Assembly (NCBI GenBank): GCA_017416345.1
Contig: JAFQCR010000017.1
Span: forward strand, 1-35,788
DNA length: 35,788 bases
Direction: 5' to 3'
Source: Clostridia bacterium
Lineage (GTDB): Bacteria; Bacillota; Clostridia; Oscillospirales; Acutalibacteraceae
Made by a program: the position numbers and the translations under genes. Each line of letters opens with the position of its first letter. Within the stretch, counting starts at the first letter, position 1. A model generated the notes under the pieces. The model was not told where the DNA came from. It ran no database searches and was given only the letters and a program-made list of their open reading frames with translations. This document shows positions 1 through 8,000 of this stretch, piece by piece.

Positions 1-605
1 ATCAGCAGTATCGGCAGACCGATCAACACAGGGAAGGTCATCCGAACGCTGGTGGTCAGCATAAAGATGAGAATGATAACAATATTGATTATATCGATGA
101 CGGCATTGACAAGTCCACCCGACAAAAGGTCGGAAACGGCGGCAACATAGCTTGTGACCCTGACCAGTATCTTACCCTGCGGACGGGAATCGTAATAGGC
201 AAACGGTAATTTTTGCAGGTGGTGGAAAAGGTCACGGCGAATATCAACAACGATAGCCTGACCGACCTTGGCAACTATAATGACACGGAAGGCCGTAAGC
301 ACGGCCGACATTACGATACAGCCGAGATACAGTGCCGCCAACAACCAAAAATAATCCATTTCGCCGTAGTGGGCGCCGCCCTCGGTCATACCTTGGTCAA
401 TTGCGGCGCTGATTATCTGCGGTCCGAACAGCGTAACGACCGAAGCCGCCAACGCCAGCACCAATGCAAAAACCAGCTTCCAAATGTATTTTTTGACGTA
501 CTGCAGGCTTCGTTTGAGATGCGATAGGTCAAATTCTTTTTCAAGATTTTCGTCAACACCATAGGTGTTGCGCTCTATTTTCTTGTTGTTTTTAAGCTCT
601 GCCAT
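1..605 (-). CDS. ABC exporter half-transporter (ATP-binding/permease), partial
   Basis: The reading frame starts at the ATG at 605-603 and stays open to the window edge (201 codons), so only the N-terminal part of the membrane domain is present. The TAA stop of the upstream half-transporter and this ATG share a base (TAATG), indicating translational coupling and a heterodimer. The visible part has a soluble N-terminus, then hydrophobic segments beginning VFALVLALAASVV, a conserved 'QGKILVRVTSYV' intracellular-helix region and more membrane helices. By family knowledge the missing C-terminus should carry the ABC domain with the intact catalytic glutamate, because the partner has a degenerate site. 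Substrate unknown, probably drugs, lipids or peptides. The assignment is firm as ABC exporter and open as to substrate. Confidence 0.9.
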   Translation of the reverse strand, partial: MAELKNNKKIERNTYGVDENLEKEFDLSHLKRSLQYVKKYIWKLVFALVLALAASVVTLFGPQIISAAIDQGMTEGGAHYGEMDYFWLLAALYLGCIVMSAVLTAFRVIIVAKVGQAIVVDIRRDLFHHLQKLPFAYYDSRPQGKILVRVTSYVAAVSDLLSGGLVNAVIDIINIVIILIFMLTTSVRMTFPVLIGLPILL

Positions 606-2392
606 TATTCGTTGCCTCCCTTCTCTTCAGGGATATCGGGAAGATCGGGAATGTTCTGCAGCTTGCATATCTCACGGTAATAGCCGGGTCGGTTGACCAG
701 CTCGTCGTGGGTGCCGATCTCGACCTTGCCGTTATTGAGGATGAATATGCGGTCGGCACGGCGCACCGATGAGATACGCTGTGCAACAATTATCTTGGTA
801 CAGTCAAAATCCAGCTTTTCAAGCTCATCCTGAATGTGCTTTTCGGTCTCCATATCAACCGCCGAGGTGGTGTCGTCAAGCACCAGAATGGGCGGCTGAA
901 CAGCCAACGCACGGGCGAGAGAAATTCTCTGCCTCTGACCGCCCGAAAGTCCTACGCCACGCTCACCGACCACTGTGTCGTACTGCTCATCCATCTTCTT
1001 GATGAAGCCGTCGGCATCAGCAACCTTGGAGTAGGTCTCCATTTTGCCCTTTTCAATTTCCGGATTGCCGTAGGAAATGTTGCCCTTGATGGTGTCGGAA
1101 AACAGGAAAACATCCTGCATTGCAACACCTATAGAGCTGTGAAGCTTGGAAAGCTTCCACATATGTACGTCCACCCCGTCAACGTAAATGTGACCCGAAT
1201 CGGGCTCATACATACGGGCGAGCAGGTTGATAAGCGAGGTCTTGCCCGAGCCCGTGGGACCCATTATGGCCACCGTTTCGTTGGCGGCTATCTCAAAGCT
1301 GATATTCTCAAAGACCTTTTTATCACCGAACGAGAAGGTCACGTTTTCAAATTTGATGGCGCCCTTGATACGCTCATTGGTGTCGTAGCAGTCGTTGCGG
1401 TCACCGATAAGCGGCTCGTCGTAGTAGATCTCCATGACCTTATCGGCCGAGGCAAAGAACTGCTGCAGGCTGTTGGCGGTGTTGGCAACCGTCTGCAACG
1501 GCGTGGACAGCATATATCGCATGCTTGAAAATGCCGCAAGCTCACCCAACGTCAGCTGCCAGATGCCCGTTTCGCCCTTGGTGGTAATAACAAAATAACC
1601 GCCGACAAGGATAAGGATGACTCCAAGCATATCGGTTATAAAGGTGATGACACGTGAAAAAAGCTGATGCTTTACGGCGATATGAACACTGTAATCGGCA
1701 TAGCCCTCACAGCTTTCCTCAAAGCGTTGCTCCTCATACTCTTCACGAGAGAAGGCCTTGACAACACGGTTGCCTGAGATGTTTTCCTGGGCTACGGTGT
1801 TGATCTCGGCCGAAAGATTACGGAGCTGAACGTGCTTGGGACGGATATACTTTGAATACCTCAAGGTCAGTATAACTATAAGAGGACAGATGACCGCCAT
1901 TGCAACGGTGAGACCGACGTGCATGGTGGAAAGCAGGACGATGGCGCTCACAAACAGCACCACGGCATCCAAAGCCTCCTTGGCAACACCTGCGATAACG
2001 TGACGTATGTAGTTAAGGTCGCCCGTGGCTCGGGTTATGATGTCACCGGTTCGGTTACGGTCAAAAAAATCCGGATCCTGCGTCACAAGCTTGGCAAACA
2101 GGCTTCGCTCAATGGTGACCAAGACCTTTTGAGAGGCTATCTCAAAAAAGCAGATCATTACGTAGCGTGCGAACAATCGCACAAGCATGACGCCGATGAT
2201 AGCCGCCATGATTTGAATGAATAAAACAGTAGCACCGTCGCCCCGATCCGGCCAGACACGGTCGATTATGACCTGTATCAGCTTTGGCTGGACGATCTGT
2301 GCGGCGGTGGTGAAAATGCCGAGAAGCAATCCGAAAAAGAAATACTTTCTCTTGCCCGCCATGTTTTTCCATACCCATTTTAACTGAAGCAT
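605..2392 (-). CDS. ABC exporter half-transporter with degenerate nucleotide-binding site
   Basis: A 595-residue type IV (ABC-B) exporter subunit: six predicted membrane helices in the first ~310 residues, then an ABC domain. Visible motifs are Walker A GPTGSGKTS (about 378-386), Q-loop Gln426, signature LSGGQ (482-486) and Walker B ILVLDD (502-507). The residue after Walker B is Asp507 rather than the catalytic Glu, and the switch histidine is Gln538 (IIVAQRISS). Both substitutions are the known hallmark of the non-catalytic half in heterodimers such as TM287/288 and BmrCD. The ATG at 2392 was chosen because GAGGTG lies about 7 nt upstream; a longer GTG-initiated reading from 2473 has no SD and would run through the probable promoter and operator. 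It forms an operon with the partner half at 605. Confidence 0.93.
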   Translation of the reverse strand: MLQLKWVWKNMAGKRKYFFFGLLLGIFTTAAQIVQPKLIQVIIDRVWPDRGDGATVLFIQIMAAIIGVMLVRLFARYVMICFFEIASQKVLVTIERSLFAKLVTQDPDFFDRNRTGDIITRATGDLNYIRHVIAGVAKEALDAVVLFVSAIVLLSTMHVGLTVAMAVICPLIVILTLRYSKYIRPKHVQLRNLSAEINTVAQENISGNRVVKAFSREEYEEQRFEESCEGYADYSVHIAVKHQLFSRVITFITDMLGVILILVGGYFVITTKGETGIWQLTLGELAAFSSMRYMLSTPLQTVANTANSLQQFFASADKVMEIYYDEPLIGDRNDCYDTNERIKGAIKFENVTFSFGDKKVFENISFEIAANETVAIMGPTGSGKTSLINLLARMYEPDSGHIYVDGVDVHMWKLSKLHSSIGVAMQDVFLFSDTIKGNISYGNPEIEKGKMETYSKVADADGFIKKMDEQYDTVVGERGVGLSGGQRQRISLARALAVQPPILVLDDTTSAVDMETEKHIQDELEKLDFDCTKIIVAQRISSVRRADRIFILNNGKVEIGTHDELVNRPGYYREICKLQNIPDLPDIPEEKGGNE

Positions 2393-2451
2393 GTTATGCA
2401 CCTCTTTTTTGTGACCGGATTCCGGTTGAAGGTGGTTTGTAGGTTGTCTCG

Positions 2452-2469
2452 ACAAAGCATATGCTTTGT
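2452..2469. promoter_or_regulatory. 18-bp palindrome, probable operator of the ABC exporter operon
   Basis: ACAAAGCATATGCTTTGT is a perfect 18-bp palindrome. It lies just downstream of the -10 of the predicted minus-strand promoter, where a bound repressor would block initiation. The regulator is not in this window; MarR or TetR types often control such exporters, but that is inference. A shorter palindrome, ACCGGA-T-TCCGGT, lies at 2414-2426 in the leader. Confidence 0.5.
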
Positions 2470-2477
2470 TCACTTAC

Positions 2478-2505
2478 ATTTTAACCCTTTTTCAAAAAAA
2501 GTAAA
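2478..2505 (-). promoter_or_regulatory. Predicted sigma-A promoter of the ABC operon
   Basis: On the minus strand TTTACT (2505-2500), a 16-bp spacer and TAAAAT (2483-2478). Transcription should start near 2471, giving a leader of about 80 nt with the GAGGTG SD before the ATG at 2392. Confidence 0.5.
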
Positions 2506-2518
2506 CCCCCAAAACCGA

Positions 2519-2559
2519 AAAACATAACCAAATAAATCTTCAAATTTTGGTTATGTTTT
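2519..2559. repeat. 14-bp inverted repeat
   Basis: AAAACATAACCAAA (2519-2532) and its exact reverse complement (2546-2559) surround a 13-nt loop. It could be a hairpin in RNA or a protein-binding site upstream of the ABC promoter. It is not followed by a clear U-run on either strand, so it is not called a terminator. Confidence 0.5.
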
Positions 2560-2599
2560 ACAATTATTTTTACATTCTGACGAACATTGCTTTTGGGGG

Positions 2600-2628
2600 T
2601 TGATTTTAAAATTTTATGTTGGTATAAT
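2600..2628 (+). promoter_or_regulatory. Strong sigma-A-like promoter with no downstream protein gene
   Basis: TTGATT (2600-2605), a 17-bp spacer and TATAAT (2623-2628) on the plus strand. Flanking protein genes are all on the minus strand. The next plus-strand signal is a hairpin plus T-run ending near 2715, so the promoter would make a short RNA of about 80 nt. Confidence 0.5.
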
Positions 2629-2634
2629 GGCCGT

Positions 2635-2715
2635 ATACTTTTATTTTTTCAGGCAGAAAGCACCCCAAAATATACAAAGACCTATGCAACCGTAACCGTT
2701 GCATAGGTCTTTTTG
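2635..2715 (+). ncRNA. Candidate small RNA of about 80 nt
   Basis: Inferred only from a good promoter (2600-2628) followed by an intrinsic-terminator-like hairpin (15-bp stem, 2676-2690 and 2698-2712, with T-run 2710-2714). It matches no RNA family I recognise. The alternative is that the hairpin only terminates the TIR gene on the other strand and the promoter match is chance in AT-rich DNA. Confidence 0.25.
2676..2712 (-). terminator. Hairpin terminator (bidirectional appearance)
   Basis: A perfect 15-bp stem, AAAGACCTATGCAAC and its complement, with a 7-nt loop. It lies just past the stop of the minus-strand TIR gene at 2719. The T-run is better on the plus strand (TTTTT at 2710-2714) than on the minus strand (TTTGTATATTTT). 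Confidence 0.7.
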
Positions 2716-2718
2716 ATT

Positions 2719-3936
2719 TTAGTTTTTAACTAATGTAAAGCCTTCATCCCGGAGTGCCGCGAGCATTGTTACATGGTACATTCTGTAATCGCCCTCGTCA
2801 TAATGGGGACTGTATTCCTTGGTTTCAAAGAAATCATCGACCAACTGCTGTGCATAGTGGTTTTGGTCAAGGTATTCGAACCTGTACAGCGCATATATGG
2901 TATTCGGTTCCGTACCCGCAAAGGTGCTCGCAAAAAGCATTTCGTTCACATCTTCACGGAGTTGTTGTCTCAACTCGTACAATTCGTCATTCAGTTCTGA
3001 AGCATTATACTCATAATCCGAAATATCATACCTGACGGTCATCTCTATCTTGTTTATAATGTTATTCGACTTTAGATGATAAAGCTTGACCTCGCAGGTC
3101 GTTCCGTCTCCCATGTCCGCAATCAGCTCGGTCGTGATCGGTTCTTCCTCAAGGGTGCTTAAATATCCGATAACTATTGCCGCAAAGCCAATGATAAATA
3201 GGGCAGCACAGCAAATGGCGATGATGGCCTTTTTACCCAGCTTAAACTTTTTCTTTGGTTTATCAGAGCCAAAGTCCTCGGGCGGCATGGGTGCAGGTAT
3301 CGGCTCCTCGACGGGTGCCGGTGCTTTTGGCGGTTCGGGCGTTTCGGTGGCTTTGGGCGGCTCGGGAGCATCGGGAGTCTCGCTGACGCCGACCTCTTGG
3401 GGTGCAGGGGTGGGTGCAGGTGTGGGTGTGGGCGCAGGCACGGGTGTGGGCGCAGGCACGGGTGTGGGCGCAGGTGTGGGTGTGGGCGCAGGTGCAGGCT
3501 CCTCTGCCTCACGGCAGCACTGCAGCATTCTGGCCTTGCAGATCTCGGTTATAAAATCCTCTTCGGTCTCGGCGTGGTACTTAAACATAGCCTGAAGTGT
3601 GTTGAGCTGAAGCTTAAGTCCTGCAGGCAGATTGACCGGTTCGAGATACACCACCAAGGGTTCCTTGTCGATCTCAATGGAATAGTTTATCTCTCGGCGG
3701 CAGTTTTTGGATGCGGCGGCAGACTCCGACATAAAGACGATGACACGCTCGGCCGCTTCAAGGTGTCCTGCAATGTACTCAGGCCACTCGGTTCCGGCCT
3801 CTATGCCCTGGTCAAACCAGATCCTAAAGCCGTTTTTCTGCATTCCGTCAAGAATGGGCAGAACGACCTCGGCATCCTTGTGCGCATAGCTTATAAAAAT
3901 GTACGGTTTTTCGCCGTCATAGGTTGGCAATCTCAT
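2719..3936 (-). CDS. TIR-domain protein, Pro-rich linker, one TM, extracytoplasmic domain
   Basis: 405 residues. Residues 10-130 are a TIR (TIR_2-type) domain: FISYAHKDAE box 1, 'FRIWFDQGIEAG', and CRREI with Glu82 at the position of the NADase catalytic glutamate. Then comes a low-complexity linker of Pro/Ala/Thr/Val repeats (about 145-200), another Pro-rich stretch, a basic patch KPKKKFKLGKK, and one membrane helix (AIIAICCAALFIIGFAAIVIGYL). About 140 C-terminal residues of unrecognised fold follow, presumably outside the membrane. The ATG at 3936 has a purine-rich GGGGATAGGGA upstream and a good promoter. Bacterial TIR domains often cleave NAD+ or make cyclic ADP-ribose isomers in defence; the membrane anchor is unlike soluble Thoeris proteins. 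The function is unknown. Confidence 0.85.
   Translation of the reverse strand: MRLPTYDGEKPYIFISYAHKDAEVVLPILDGMQKNGFRIWFDQGIEAGTEWPEYIAGHLEAAERVIVFMSESAAASKNCRREINYSIEIDKEPLVVYLEPVNLPAGLKLQLNTLQAMFKYHAETEEDFITEICKARMLQCCREAEEPAPAPTPTPAPTPVPAPTPVPAPTPTPAPTPAPQEVGVSETPDAPEPPKATETPEPPKAPAPVEEPIPAPMPPEDFGSDKPKKKFKLGKKAIIAICCAALFIIGFAAIVIGYLSTLEEEPITTELIADMGDGTTCEVKLYHLKSNNIINKIEMTVRYDISDYEYNASELNDELYELRQQLREDVNEMLFASTFAGTEPNTIYALYRFEYLDQNHYAQQLVDDFFETKEYSPHYDEGDYRMYHVTMLAALRDEGFTLVKN
3413..3500 (-). repeat. 18-bp in-frame tandem repeat in the TIR gene linker
   Basis: Direct units of 18 bp (for example 3431-3448 and 3449-3466 identical, 3467-3484 diverged) encode the PTPVPA-type linker. A unit gained or lost keeps the frame and only changes linker length. 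Confidence 0.8.
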
Positions 3937-3968
3937 TTCCCTATCCCCACAAAAACATTATTTAGTAT

Positions 3969-3998
3969 ATGATACCATACCCCACCGCAAATTGTCAA
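3969..3998 (-). promoter_or_regulatory. Predicted promoter of the TIR gene
   Basis: On the minus strand TTGACA (3998-3993), an 18-bp spacer and TATCAT (3974-3969). The -35 is a perfect consensus match. The start codon is at 3936, about 25 nt after the expected start site. Confidence 0.6.
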
Positions 3999-4041
3999 GC
4001 GTAGCGGGACGGCACACGGAGCGTTCAGTTATTATATAAAA

Positions 4042-4254
4042 TCATTTATAAGGTTTGGTTTCATCGGTGAGACCGACGATATAGTCAATACTCGTCGAAT
4101 AAAAGCGAGCAAGCTTAATCAAAATTTCTACAGGAATATTTAAATTTCCAAGCTCATAGTCCGAATAGGTCGTCTGATGTATCTGCAAATATTCTGCCAT
4201 TTGCTTTTGCGTGACATCGCGATCTTCTCTTAAATCTCTGACTCTTTTATACAT
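4042..4254 (-). CDS. Small XRE/Cro-CI family HTH repressor
   Basis: 70 residues, essentially a lone helix-turn-helix: 'VTQKQMAEYLQIHQTTYSDYELG' is the typical XRE fold, followed by 'IPVEILIKLARFYSTSIDYIVGLTDE'. The ATG at 4254 has GAGGTG six nt upstream; a GTG nine bases earlier is in frame but is itself part of that SD. The gene is divergent from the SLOG-like gene at 4348, and two palindromes with identical outer hexamers lie between them, so it probably represses both directions. The AT-rich codon use differs from the GC-richer neighbours and suggests acquisition with the SLOG gene. Confidence 0.88.
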   Translation of the reverse strand: MYKRVRDLREDRDVTQKQMAEYLQIHQTTYSDYELGNLNIPVEILIKLARFYSTSIDYIVGLTDETKPYK

Positions 4255-4284
4255 AGCGATCACCTCTTGAGGTAATTATGCCTC

Positions 4285-4299
4285 AAGGGAATATCCCTT
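4285..4299. promoter_or_regulatory. Operator 1 of the HTH/SLOG divergon
   Basis: AAGGGA-ATA-TCCCTT, an inverted repeat with the same arms as operator 2 and centred 25 bp away. It lies close to the HTH gene's probable start site, which fits autorepression. Confidence 0.65.
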
Positions 4300-4300
4300 A

Positions 4301-4329
4301 TTGACTTTTAAGGGATATTCCCTTAAAAT
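4301..4329 (+). promoter_or_regulatory. Promoter of the SLOG-like gene
   Basis: TTGACT (4301-4306), a 17-bp spacer and TAAAAT (4324-4329). Operator 2 fills the spacer, so repressor and RNA polymerase would exclude each other. The start codon follows about 18 nt after the -10. Confidence 0.7.
4308..4326. promoter_or_regulatory. Operator 2 of the HTH/SLOG divergon
   Basis: TTAAGGGA-TAT-TCCCTTAA, 8-bp arms around three bases. It overlaps the spacer and -10 of the plus-strand promoter. The arms match operator 1 (AAGGGA/TCCCTT). Confidence 0.7.
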
Positions 4330-4347
4330 AAGCCAGAGGTGAGCGTT

Positions 4348-4794
4348 TTGAAGATATGTACTTTTATCGGTCACGGCGATTGCGAGGAAAGAAATATTCC
4401 TAAATTACGCAATACGATCGAAGAACTCATATTACGAAAAGGTGTTGATGTTTTTTATGTGGGTACGCACGGAAATTTTGACCGATTTATCTATAATGTT
4501 TTGTGTGAGTTGGAAAAGCAATATCAAATAAAGATCAACGTCGTATTAGCGTATTTGAATACCGAAAACGACGTTGATTATGAAACCGCAAAAACGATGT
4601 TCCCCGATGTTCTTGAAAATACACCTGCCAGATTCGCTATCGTAAAACGTAATAATTACATGATAGATAAAGCGGATTACGTTGTGTGCTATGTAAACAA
4701 CTCATTTTCAAATTCATATAGTTTTGCTAAAAGAGCAATCAAGAAAAACAAAAAGCTTATAAATTTAGGCACATATAAATTCGATGAGGTGTAG
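4348..4794 (+). CDS. SLOG-superfamily-like small protein
   Basis: 148 residues. It begins KICTFIGHGDC, runs through a Rossmann-like alpha/beta pattern with 'GVDVFYVGTHGNFDRFIYNVL' and 'NVVLAYLN', and has a later 'MIDKADYVVCYVNNS' strand. This resembles the SLOG (DprA/LOG/YpsA-like) nucleotide-binding superfamily and close homologues common in gut Clostridia. The TTG at 4348 is preferred because AGAGGTG ends six nt before it; the in-frame GTG at 4339 lies inside that SD. It is divergent from and probably repressed by the HTH gene. SLOG proteins are known or proposed to bind nucleotide-derived ligands; the ligand here is unknown. Confidence 0.65.
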   Translation: MKICTFIGHGDCEERNIPKLRNTIEELILRKGVDVFYVGTHGNFDRFIYNVLCELEKQYQIKINVVLAYLNTENDVDYETAKTMFPDVLENTPARFAIVKRNNYMIDKADYVVCYVNNSFSNSYSFAKRAIKKNKKLINLGTYKFDEV

Positions 4795-4810
4795 CTATTC
4801 GTAACGGCGT

Positions 4811-4858
4811 TCTCCTCATCCACCACCGTCGACGGCCCATTCCCCTTGCAGGGCCGTC
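4811..4858 (-). repeat. Degenerate copy of the two-hairpin GGATGAGG element
   Basis: Read on the minus strand: hairpin GACGGCCC/GGGCCGTC (4851-4858 with 4831-4838), then a CCGTC-GACGG palindrome (4827-4836), then TGGTGGATGAGGAGAAC. The tail matches the copy at 34350-34403. The GAA loop seen in other copies has been lost here. Confidence 0.6.
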
Positions 4859-4911
4859 CCTTTCGGGTCTGACGCAGGCATAAAAATCGGTTTATGTCAA
4901 CAAAATAACTG

Positions 4912-4939
4912 TTGATTTATGTAAATTTCAAGGTATAAT
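4912..4939 (+). promoter_or_regulatory. Promoter of the YfhO-family gene
   Basis: TTGATT (4912-4917), a 16-bp spacer and TATAAT (4934-4939). A 10-bp palindrome GTATGCATAC (4948-4957) sits right at the expected start site and may be an operator. The leader to the ATG at 5069 is about 120 nt and GC-rich in its first half; no riboswitch class was recognised in it. Confidence 0.55.
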
Positions 4940-5068
4940 ATAATTAGGTATGCATACATATCGGCCGTGTGGGGTGTGGGGGTTGCTTTTCGGTACCTTA
5001 AGCCCTCGGTCGGACTTCACATAAACAACTAAGTTGCCTCTGATACTTGAAATTTTAAGGAGAACATA

Positions 5069-8000
5069 ATGCAAACTAACGCTCCCAAAACCTTAGTCAA
5101 GAAAAAAGAACTGCGGACGTTGACCTTTGTGCTGGGTCTTTTGACCGCCGCCGCATTTTTTGTGCCGTATATCGTTGCAGGAAAGGGTTATTTCATTTTC
5201 TACGGCGATTTCAACGTTCAGCAGATACCGTTTTATCAGCATTGCCACGAAATGGTGCGATCGGGACAGTTTTTCGGCTGGGACTGGCAGACCGACCTCG
5301 GCTCAAACTTCATCGGTTCGTACAGCTTCTACCTTTTGGGAAGCCCGTTTTTCTGGCTGACGCTGCCGTTCCCGAATGACTTTGTGCCCTATCTTATGGG
5401 CCCGTTGCTCATTTTGAAGTTTGCCTGCGCCGCCTTGACGGGTTATATGTTCATCCGCCGCTTTACCGCACGTGCCGAATCGGCCGTGGCAGGCGGACTG
5501 ATGTACGCCTTCAGCGGCTTTTCGGTATACAACATCTTCTTCAACCACTTCCACGAGGCCATAATCTTCTTCCCGCTGTTATTGCTGGCGATGGAAAAAT
5601 TTATGGCCGAAAAGAGCCGCGGAGTGCTGATCTTTGCCGTGTTCTTTGCCGCCTTGACCAACTATTTCTTCTTCTTCGGAATGGTGGTCTTTGTCATAAT
5701 CTACTGGGCGGTAAGAATGCTGTCCCACAGCTTTAAATTCAAGTGGTCGGAATTCTTTATAATGCTGTTTGAGTGCGTGCTTGGTGTGACCCTGGCGGCG
5801 GCAATACTTCTGCCCACCGTGCTTGAGGTCATCCAGAACGAGCGACTCGGCAGTATGATGAACGGCTGGGGTGCCGTGCTTTACGGCAAGGAGCAGATAT
5901 TCCTCAACGTTATCCAATGCTTCTTCTTCCCGCCCGATATCCCTGCCCGACCCGTTTTCTTCCCCGGTGCCGAGGTGCGCTGGTCGTCGCTGGGCGGCTG
6001 GCTGCCGTTGCTGGGAATGACCGGCACCATTGCCTGGCTGCAATCCAACAAAAAGGGCACCTGGCTCCGCCGTATTTTGGGTATCAGCATTTTTATGGCG
6101 CTGGTTCCCGGTCTTAACGCCGCTTTTTCGATGTTCAACACCTCCTACTACGCACGCTGGTTCTTTATGCCGATACTGCTTATGTCGCTGGCCACCGCTT
6201 TGGCGTTGGAGGACACCGAGGTCAACTGGAATTCGGCCTGGCGCTGGAGCGCAGGCATCACGTTGGGCTTTATTGCGGTCATCGGATTTATGCCGACGGT
6301 CGATAGCAAAACGGGGCAGATCACCAAATGGGGTCTTTATACCGACGCCGCAACCAACCCGTTCAAATATCTCTATCAGGTATTCAAGCGTGCCATCTAC
6401 GGTGACACGGTGGTTGAGGGCGACTTCTATGACCTGCGCTTCTGGGTGACCTGCGCCATTGCTTTGGGAAGCGTGCTGGCCGTGAGGATCCTTGTGCCGC
6501 TGATAAAAGAAAAGAAATCGGCCGTTTTCAAGCCGATAATCGCACTTATCTGCATCGTTTCGGTGCTGTATTCGGCCTTCTTTATCAGCTGCGGACAGTC
6601 GCATTCCTATGATATGGACAGCGTTGTGACCGACCAGCTTATCGAGGGCGAGGTCTCCATTGAAAAGGACCCCGACGGCAACTTCTCACGTGTGGACGTT
6701 TACGACGGAGTGGACAACACGGGACTTTACCTCAATCTTTCGTCCATCAACTTCTTCCATTCGATAGTACCTGCCAGCGTAACGCAGTTTTACGAGTTCA
6801 ACAACATCACACGTACCGTCGGAAGCCGACCCGAAGCCAAATATCACGCTTTAAGGTGTCTGCTTTCGGTAAAATATATGCTTGACCCCGATATCGAAAA
6901 CTCCAAGGAGTTCACCGATTCGGACGGCAAGACCCAGATGCCGAACTACAGCTTCTACTCCAACGAAAGCGGCTACGACATCTATAAAAACGACAACTAT
7001 ATCCCCATCGGCTTCACCTACGATTACTACACCGACATCGAGACCATCGAAAGCTACTCGGACGAGCGCCGCAGCTTTATGATGCTTAAAGGAATGCTGG
7101 TTCAGACCACCGATATTCCCAAGATCGAGCCGTATCTCGACAACCTTAACACGGTCTACAACGCAGGCGAAAACGCCACCGGCTATCTGCCGATAGCCTT
7201 TGATTACGATTCGCTGGAGGAGGATTCTGCCAACCGCAGACGTGTTTCGGCGCACTCCTTCAAGACCTCAAGCAAGGGCTTTACGGCCAACATTTCGATG
7301 GACCGTGACAATCTTGTGTTCTTCTCGGTACCGTGGCACGAGGGCTGGACGGCCAAGGTCAACGGTGTCGAGGCCGAGATCTTCCGTGTGAACGTCGGCT
7401 TTATGGCGGTCATCGTGCCCGAGGGTGCCGCCGAGATCGTTTTTGAGTTTGAAACACCGGGTCTTAAGATCGGACTTATCGTGACGATACTTACCGTTGT
7501 GCTCATCGCCGTGTACCTCGGCTCGGTCACCATCAAGCGCAATATGCGTCCCACCCCCGACCCCGAGTATCCCGAGGGCGACACCATTGCCGAGCACATC
7601 CGCCGTTATGAGGGTGCCAACTATAAGGCCGAGAACCCCGATGACGACTATCTTTTAGACAACTTTGACCACTCGGAGGTTCAGGGCTACAAGGGTGTGA
7701 CGGGCGGATTTGTTATTGACGATGCCGCAATGAGAGACCTTGAGGAAACGGGCGAGGTCGTGCTGGATATGGCCGAGCTGACCGAGGACGTTCCCGATCT
7801 GCCGCATTTTGGCCCCAACGACACGGTCGATCCCAACGCTCCCACGGTGTCGTCCAATTCCGAGCCGCAGGCCGAGGAAAACGGTAGCACACCCGCCGCC
7901 GACACCGAGGCCGCTGCCGACGATGTCACCCCAACCGAAAACGGCGATTCGGCCACCGAGCCGGTCGACCCCACAGACACCACCCCACCGACCGACACAG

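Larger units (their letters stand above)
2393..2718. other. Intergenic region between ABC operon and TIR gene
   Basis: 326 bp without a protein gene. It holds, from left to right, a probable operator and promoter of the ABC operon (minus), a 14-bp inverted repeat, a strong plus-strand promoter, and a terminator hairpin. No convincing short ORF with an SD is visible. Each element is listed separately. Confidence 0.7.

Noticed and set aside
836-1528. 230-codon open frame on the plus strand
   Set aside because: It is antisense to the ABC domain of the exporter, which has all its motifs intact.
3086-3595. Glycine-rich plus-strand open frame
   Set aside because: It is the complement of the Pro-rich repeat of the TIR gene; the glycine repeats are a by-product.
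4255-4263. GTG start for the HTH protein (and the similar GTG at 4339 for the SLOG-like protein)
   Set aside because: In both cases the GTG is the end of the GAGGTG SD, and a start six bases further on is correctly spaced.
4042-4794. Prophage remnant or toxin-antitoxin pair
   Set aside because: There is no integrase, phage structural gene or att repeat, and the SLOG-like protein does not resemble a known toxin.
4940-5068. Riboswitch in the leader of the YfhO-family gene
   Set aside because: The leader is GC-rich and may fold, but no known class or terminator/anti-terminator pair could be recognised.
5579-6604. 341-codon open frame on the minus strand
   Set aside because: It is antisense to the YfhO-family gene, has low-complexity composition rich in His, Gln and Arg, and lacks an SD; the plus-strand protein is clearly real.
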